Below are positions 61,761-64,000 of a DNA stretch of 64,000 nucleotides, in pieces; position 1 is the stretch's first letter, and the number at the start of each line of letters is the position of its first letter. The translations under genes were made by a program, and so were the position numbers. This stretch comes from UBA11475 sp045655805 (GTDB lineage: Bacteria > Bacillota > Clostridia > Christensenellales > Borkfalkiaceae), in the NCBI GenBank assembly GCA_045655805.1, contig JAZOPZ010000013.1, positions 372,001 to 436,000 of the forward strand, read 5' to 3'. A model generated the notes under the pieces. It was not told the DNA's origin. It saw nothing but the letters and a program-made list of their open reading frames with translations, and did no database searches.

Positions 61761-62885
61761 TTATTCCGTAATTTTTAAATTTTTTGTAACAACTTTATTT
61801 TTATACTTTTTATCGAGTTTTTTACAATGTTCCATAAACGCTGTAAGTTGCTCTTTTATAGGGCGTGTATCGTTATCATCAACAACTAAAACGTAATTCT
61901 CGTCAAGATATTTTTGATAGCGTTTATTACGTTTTTCAACGTAAGGCTTTGCGATACGTTCTTTGTAAAACTCTTCAGCCGTGCACTCAAGTCGCTTTAC
62001 AATCTCGTCATACTTATCCAAAAGTTTTTGAAAGTTTACGTCAGTAGGGCGTGGTTGATTTTGCTTTTTCATCTCTTCAATGCGTTCAAAGAAAGCGATG
62101 AATAGCCATTGAAAACACGGTGGCTCGTATTCATAGTATTCGTAGAACCACTCACGCACTTGACGTGGTAGTTCGTTCAATCGGTTTCCAATTTCTAACT
62201 CGTTATACTTTTCCCAAACCTTCATAACAAGATATTTAATGGCGAAGTAGCAGTATTCTTTATAACTATAAAACCAAGAACAAATATATTCTTGTAGTTG
62301 CAACGGCATTTCTACACGGAATACGTCCCACAAAATATCTTCGTCACCGTCGGTAACGCCTTTATTTTTGAATTTACGCCATTGCTTTATAACGTAAATT
62401 TCATCGTCGTCTTGGGTTTGACCTTTTAAGTCGTCCGTTTCTATGGCAGAGAACATTTCAGTAAGACGTTTAGAAACTTCGCCTTGCGACAGACCTACTT
62501 TTTTAGCAATTTCTTTTTGAGTAAACTTATTTTCATAAAGGGCATAAATGTCACGGTCAAGTTCGCTAAATTCTCTAAGTAGAAGATTTTCAATATCTTT
62601 CTTTCTCAAAAAGTCATCTTCAGAGTCAAATTTTTTACTATGTAAAAACCCTTTTTCAGCATCAACGGCAGGCTTAACGTTATCGGTAAGTTCAACCGAA
62701 TGAGTTTTATGCCTACGATTACCGTTATACATTTCAGTATCCAATTCAACTAACTTTTCCCATTGCTCTTCATCAACGGCAATCGAATCCAACTTATGGT
62801 TGTTATAAAAGTAGTATAGGAACTTGCCTTGTTCTTCCGCCGGTTGCTTTTCTTTATTTAACTTATACGCACGATTAACTTTCAT
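61761..62885 (-). CDS. element-encoded protein with sigma-70 region-4-like helix-turn-helix
   Basis: 374 residues. About residues 100-150 read like a sigma region 4: LLREFSELDRDIYALYENKF then TQKEIAKKVGLSQGEVSKRL. The N-terminal 100 residues are charged, and the C-terminal 220 are rich in aromatic residues (YSYKEYCYF, WFYEYYEYEPPCFQWLFIAF) with no domain I recognise. No region 2 is seen, so it is not a complete sigma factor; it may be a regulator or a replication-type protein. AAAGGAG precedes the ATG. Confidence 0.7.
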   Translation of the reverse strand: MKVNRAYKLNKEKQPAEEQGKFLYYFYNNHKLDSIAVDEEQWEKLVELDTEMYNGNRRHKTHSVELTDNVKPAVDAEKGFLHSKKFDSEDDFLRKKDIENLLLREFSELDRDIYALYENKFTQKEIAKKVGLSQGEVSKRLTEMFSAIETDDLKGQTQDDDEIYVIKQWRKFKNKGVTDGDEDILWDVFRVEMPLQLQEYICSWFYSYKEYCYFAIKYLVMKVWEKYNELEIGNRLNELPRQVREWFYEYYEYEPPCFQWLFIAFFERIEEMKKQNQPRPTDVNFQKLLDKYDEIVKRLECTAEEFYKERIAKPYVEKRNKRYQKYLDENYVLVVDDNDTRPIKEQLTAFMEHCKKLDKKYKNKVVTKNLKITE

Positions 62886-62897
62886 ACTTTTCTCCTT

Positions 62898-63281
62898 TTA
62901 ATTGTATTCTTCTGTCAGTTGCAAAGATTGTAAAAATTCGGATTTGCTTATTTCGGGGTTTGCTTGTATTGTTTGAAAACTACTTTCTAAATTTTTGTCG
63001 TTTGTTGCTTCTATAATTGTAAATCTATCTGCTTTTATAGATTGAAGATAATTATTAACAATTAGTTCTTTTTCGTATTTTATTAATAAAGCTTTTCCAC
63101 CAATAGATAAAATCAAGTCGTCTAGTTCTTTTATTACTTCTTCTTCCGTATCGTTTCTAATTACTATCGAGTGAACTTTATGGGATCTATCAATAGATGT
63201 TACTATTCGAGAAATTTTAAGAATTGTAAATTTTGAATATGATTGAAGTTTTAATCCGTACTCCGTATTGTCATTTTTCAT
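62898..63281 (-). CDS. element-encoded hypothetical protein
   Basis: 127 residues, not recognised; alternating strands and helices (SKFTILKISRIVTSIDRSHK, ELDDLILSIGGKALLIKYEK). GAGGTGA precedes the ATG. It is 12 bases upstream of the sigma-like gene and 26 bases downstream of another small gene, so it belongs to the same operon. Confidence 0.7.
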   Translation of the reverse strand: MKNDNTEYGLKLQSYSKFTILKISRIVTSIDRSHKVHSIVIRNDTEEEVIKELDDLILSIGGKALLIKYEKELIVNNYLQSIKADRFTIIEATNDKNLESSFQTIQANPEISKSEFLQSLQLTEEYN

Positions 63282-63307
63282 AAATCACCTCTTGTTTTTT
63301 ACTTCAA

Positions 63308-63526
63308 TTAGCTTCGTTGTAATTTTGAAACTTGGCGAAGAATTTCTCGTTCGGATTGTTTTATTTTGTGTTCGGGCATATTTTCTTTTAGCCATTTTAA
63401 GAAAGTGTATATTTGTTTATCTTCTGTCAGTTCTAAGGATATTAAAACTTTGTTTTCTTCTTTTATATCCATAGTCGATAATACTTTCATAAGATATTCT
63501 TGCATTTTGGAAAATGGTTGAGTCAT
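63308..63526 (-). CDS. element-encoded small hypothetical protein
   Basis: 72 residues, mainly helical (MTQPFSKMQEYLMKVLSTMD, YTFLKWLKENMPEHKI). First gene of the leftward element operon, with AAAGGATGTG before the ATG and a palindromic operator upstream. Function unknown. Confidence 0.65.
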   Translation of the reverse strand: MTQPFSKMQEYLMKVLSTMDIKEENKVLISLELTEDKQIYTFLKWLKENMPEHKIKQSEREILRQVSKLQRS

Positions 63527-63565
63527 TTCGCTTTCACATCCTTTTTCTTTAGCATAACATAGTAA

Positions 63566-63586
63566 ATATGACAGTTTGTGTCATAT
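63566..63586. promoter_or_regulatory. palindromic operator at the element operon promoter
   Basis: ATATGACA-GTTTG-TGTCATAT, perfect 8-bp arms. It covers a minus-strand -35-like ATGACA 17 bases from TATGTT, so a repressor bound here would block the operon. Confidence 0.6.
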
Positions 63587-63745
63587 ATTGTATAATATTA
63601 TGTAAAAAATAAAAAAATTGTCTTTATGCGTCTCAAAATTAATTTAGAATCCTATTGAGACGAGCATACAAGTTATCGTGCAAGATAACGTGTAAGATAA
63701 AATTAAAACTTTCTTATAAATAATCTTAAAAATTTCCTTAAACAT

Positions 63746-63774
63746 ATTGATTTTCTCCAAAAAATACTGTATAA
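63746..63774 (+). promoter_or_regulatory. promoter of the AbiEi-type gene
   Basis: TTGATT (63746-63751), 17-base spacer, TATAAT (63769-63774). Confidence 0.8.
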
Positions 63775-63793
63775 TAGCATTATCTGGAGAAAA
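63750..63793. promoter_or_regulatory. inverted repeat around the AbiEi-type promoter
   Basis: TTTTCTCCA (63750-63758) and TGGAGAAAA (63785-63793) are exact inverse copies flanking the -10 box; the right arm includes the GGAG ribosome site. AbiEi antitoxins are known to bind inverted repeats at their own promoters. Confidence 0.6.
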
Positions 63794-63796
63794 GAT

Positions 63797-64000
63797 ATGA
63801 TAGTAACGACACAACAACTACAAGAACAATACTCTCATTTGTCTAATAAAATGGGTAGAATTTCACGAGATATAAAGAACGGCAAGCTTTTTCCGTTGGT
63901 AAAGGGAGTTTATGAAACGGACGAAGGTGTTCACGGCTCAAGACTCGCACAATTTATTTACGGACCGTCTTATTTGTCTTTTGACTATGTGTTGCACACG
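63797..64000 (+). CDS. AbiEi-type antitoxin/transcriptional regulator, N-terminal part (cut by window edge)
   Basis: 68 residues visible. An N-terminal winged-helix-like segment (TTQQLQEQYSHLSNKMGRIS, RDIKNGKLFPLVKGVYETDE) is followed by LAQFIYGPSYLSFDYVLHT, the typical AbiEi domain pattern. In AbiE type IV systems this is the antitoxin, with a nucleotidyltransferase toxin (AbiEii) downstream, here outside the window. The toxin's presence is an inference. Confidence 0.8.
   Translation, partial: MIVTTQQLQEQYSHLSNKMGRISRDIKNGKLFPLVKGVYETDEGVHGSRLAQFIYGPSYLSFDYVLHT

Overview
This window looks like chromosomal DNA from an uncultured, AT-rich, spore-lineage member of the Firmicutes, most likely a gut Clostridia. 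The reasons are low GC with Firmicutes-type ribosome binding sites and promoters, a SCIFF ranthipeptide precursor with its radical SAM maturase, the spore-associated YyaC protein, BspA-type leucine-rich repeat proteins, and a Firmicutes-style set of origin-proximal genes. The species cannot be named from the sequence alone.

Layout. 1-17.8 kb is metabolic: the end of a TVP38-type membrane protein, rnhA, tRNA-Trp with a duplicated 3' end, a galacturonate operon (uxaB-uxaA-uxaC) with a divergent AraC regulator, a GH3 glycosidase, a UPF0210/ACT pair, asd, galK, then leuS and a CtpE-like P-type ATPase. 17.8-18.2 kb is a non-coding stretch packed with hairpins. 18.2-30.9 kb is origin-proximal: jag-yidC-yidD-rnpA-rpmH and dnaN on the minus strand, rsmG divergent, then parB-parA and ftsH, a 1.9-kb AT-rich non-coding stretch carrying two parS-like sites, and yyaC. 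31-45.8 kb holds gltX/radC, a PepV-like peptidase, a decayed deoR/egsA locus, a secreted trypsin-like lipoprotein, DAHP synthase, RNase P RNA, rubrerythrin, two LRR proteins, a glycerophosphodiesterase and recF. 46-58 kb holds dnaA, mnmG, an antiporter, a small XRE regulator cassette, a methionine-gamma-lyase-like enzyme, the SCIFF genes, an Orn/Lys/Arg-decarboxylase-like gene, tilS, azlCD and initiator tRNA. From 58.2 kb to the right edge lies an integrative mobilizable element: a large serine recombinase abutting the tRNA-fMet, a MobV relaxase, a sigma-like HTH protein, small unknown genes, and the start of an AbiEi-type antitoxin gene.

The usual rpmH-dnaA-dnaN-recF cluster is split into three blocks about 45-49 kb end to end, and the parS sites sit between them. 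Several genes (rsmG, radC, tilS) have a promoter -10 box only 6-7 bases before the ATG and no Shine-Dalgarno sequence, which suggests leaderless transcripts. The most unusual features are the hairpin array and nested palindrome at 17.8-18.1 kb, similar small hairpins inside the duplicated tRNA-Trp 3' end, a set of 19-bp intergenic palindromes, an apparent ATT start for the MobV relaxase, and an initiator tRNA with an extra base in its T stem beside the integrated element. No CRISPR array, rRNA or recognisable riboswitch was found.
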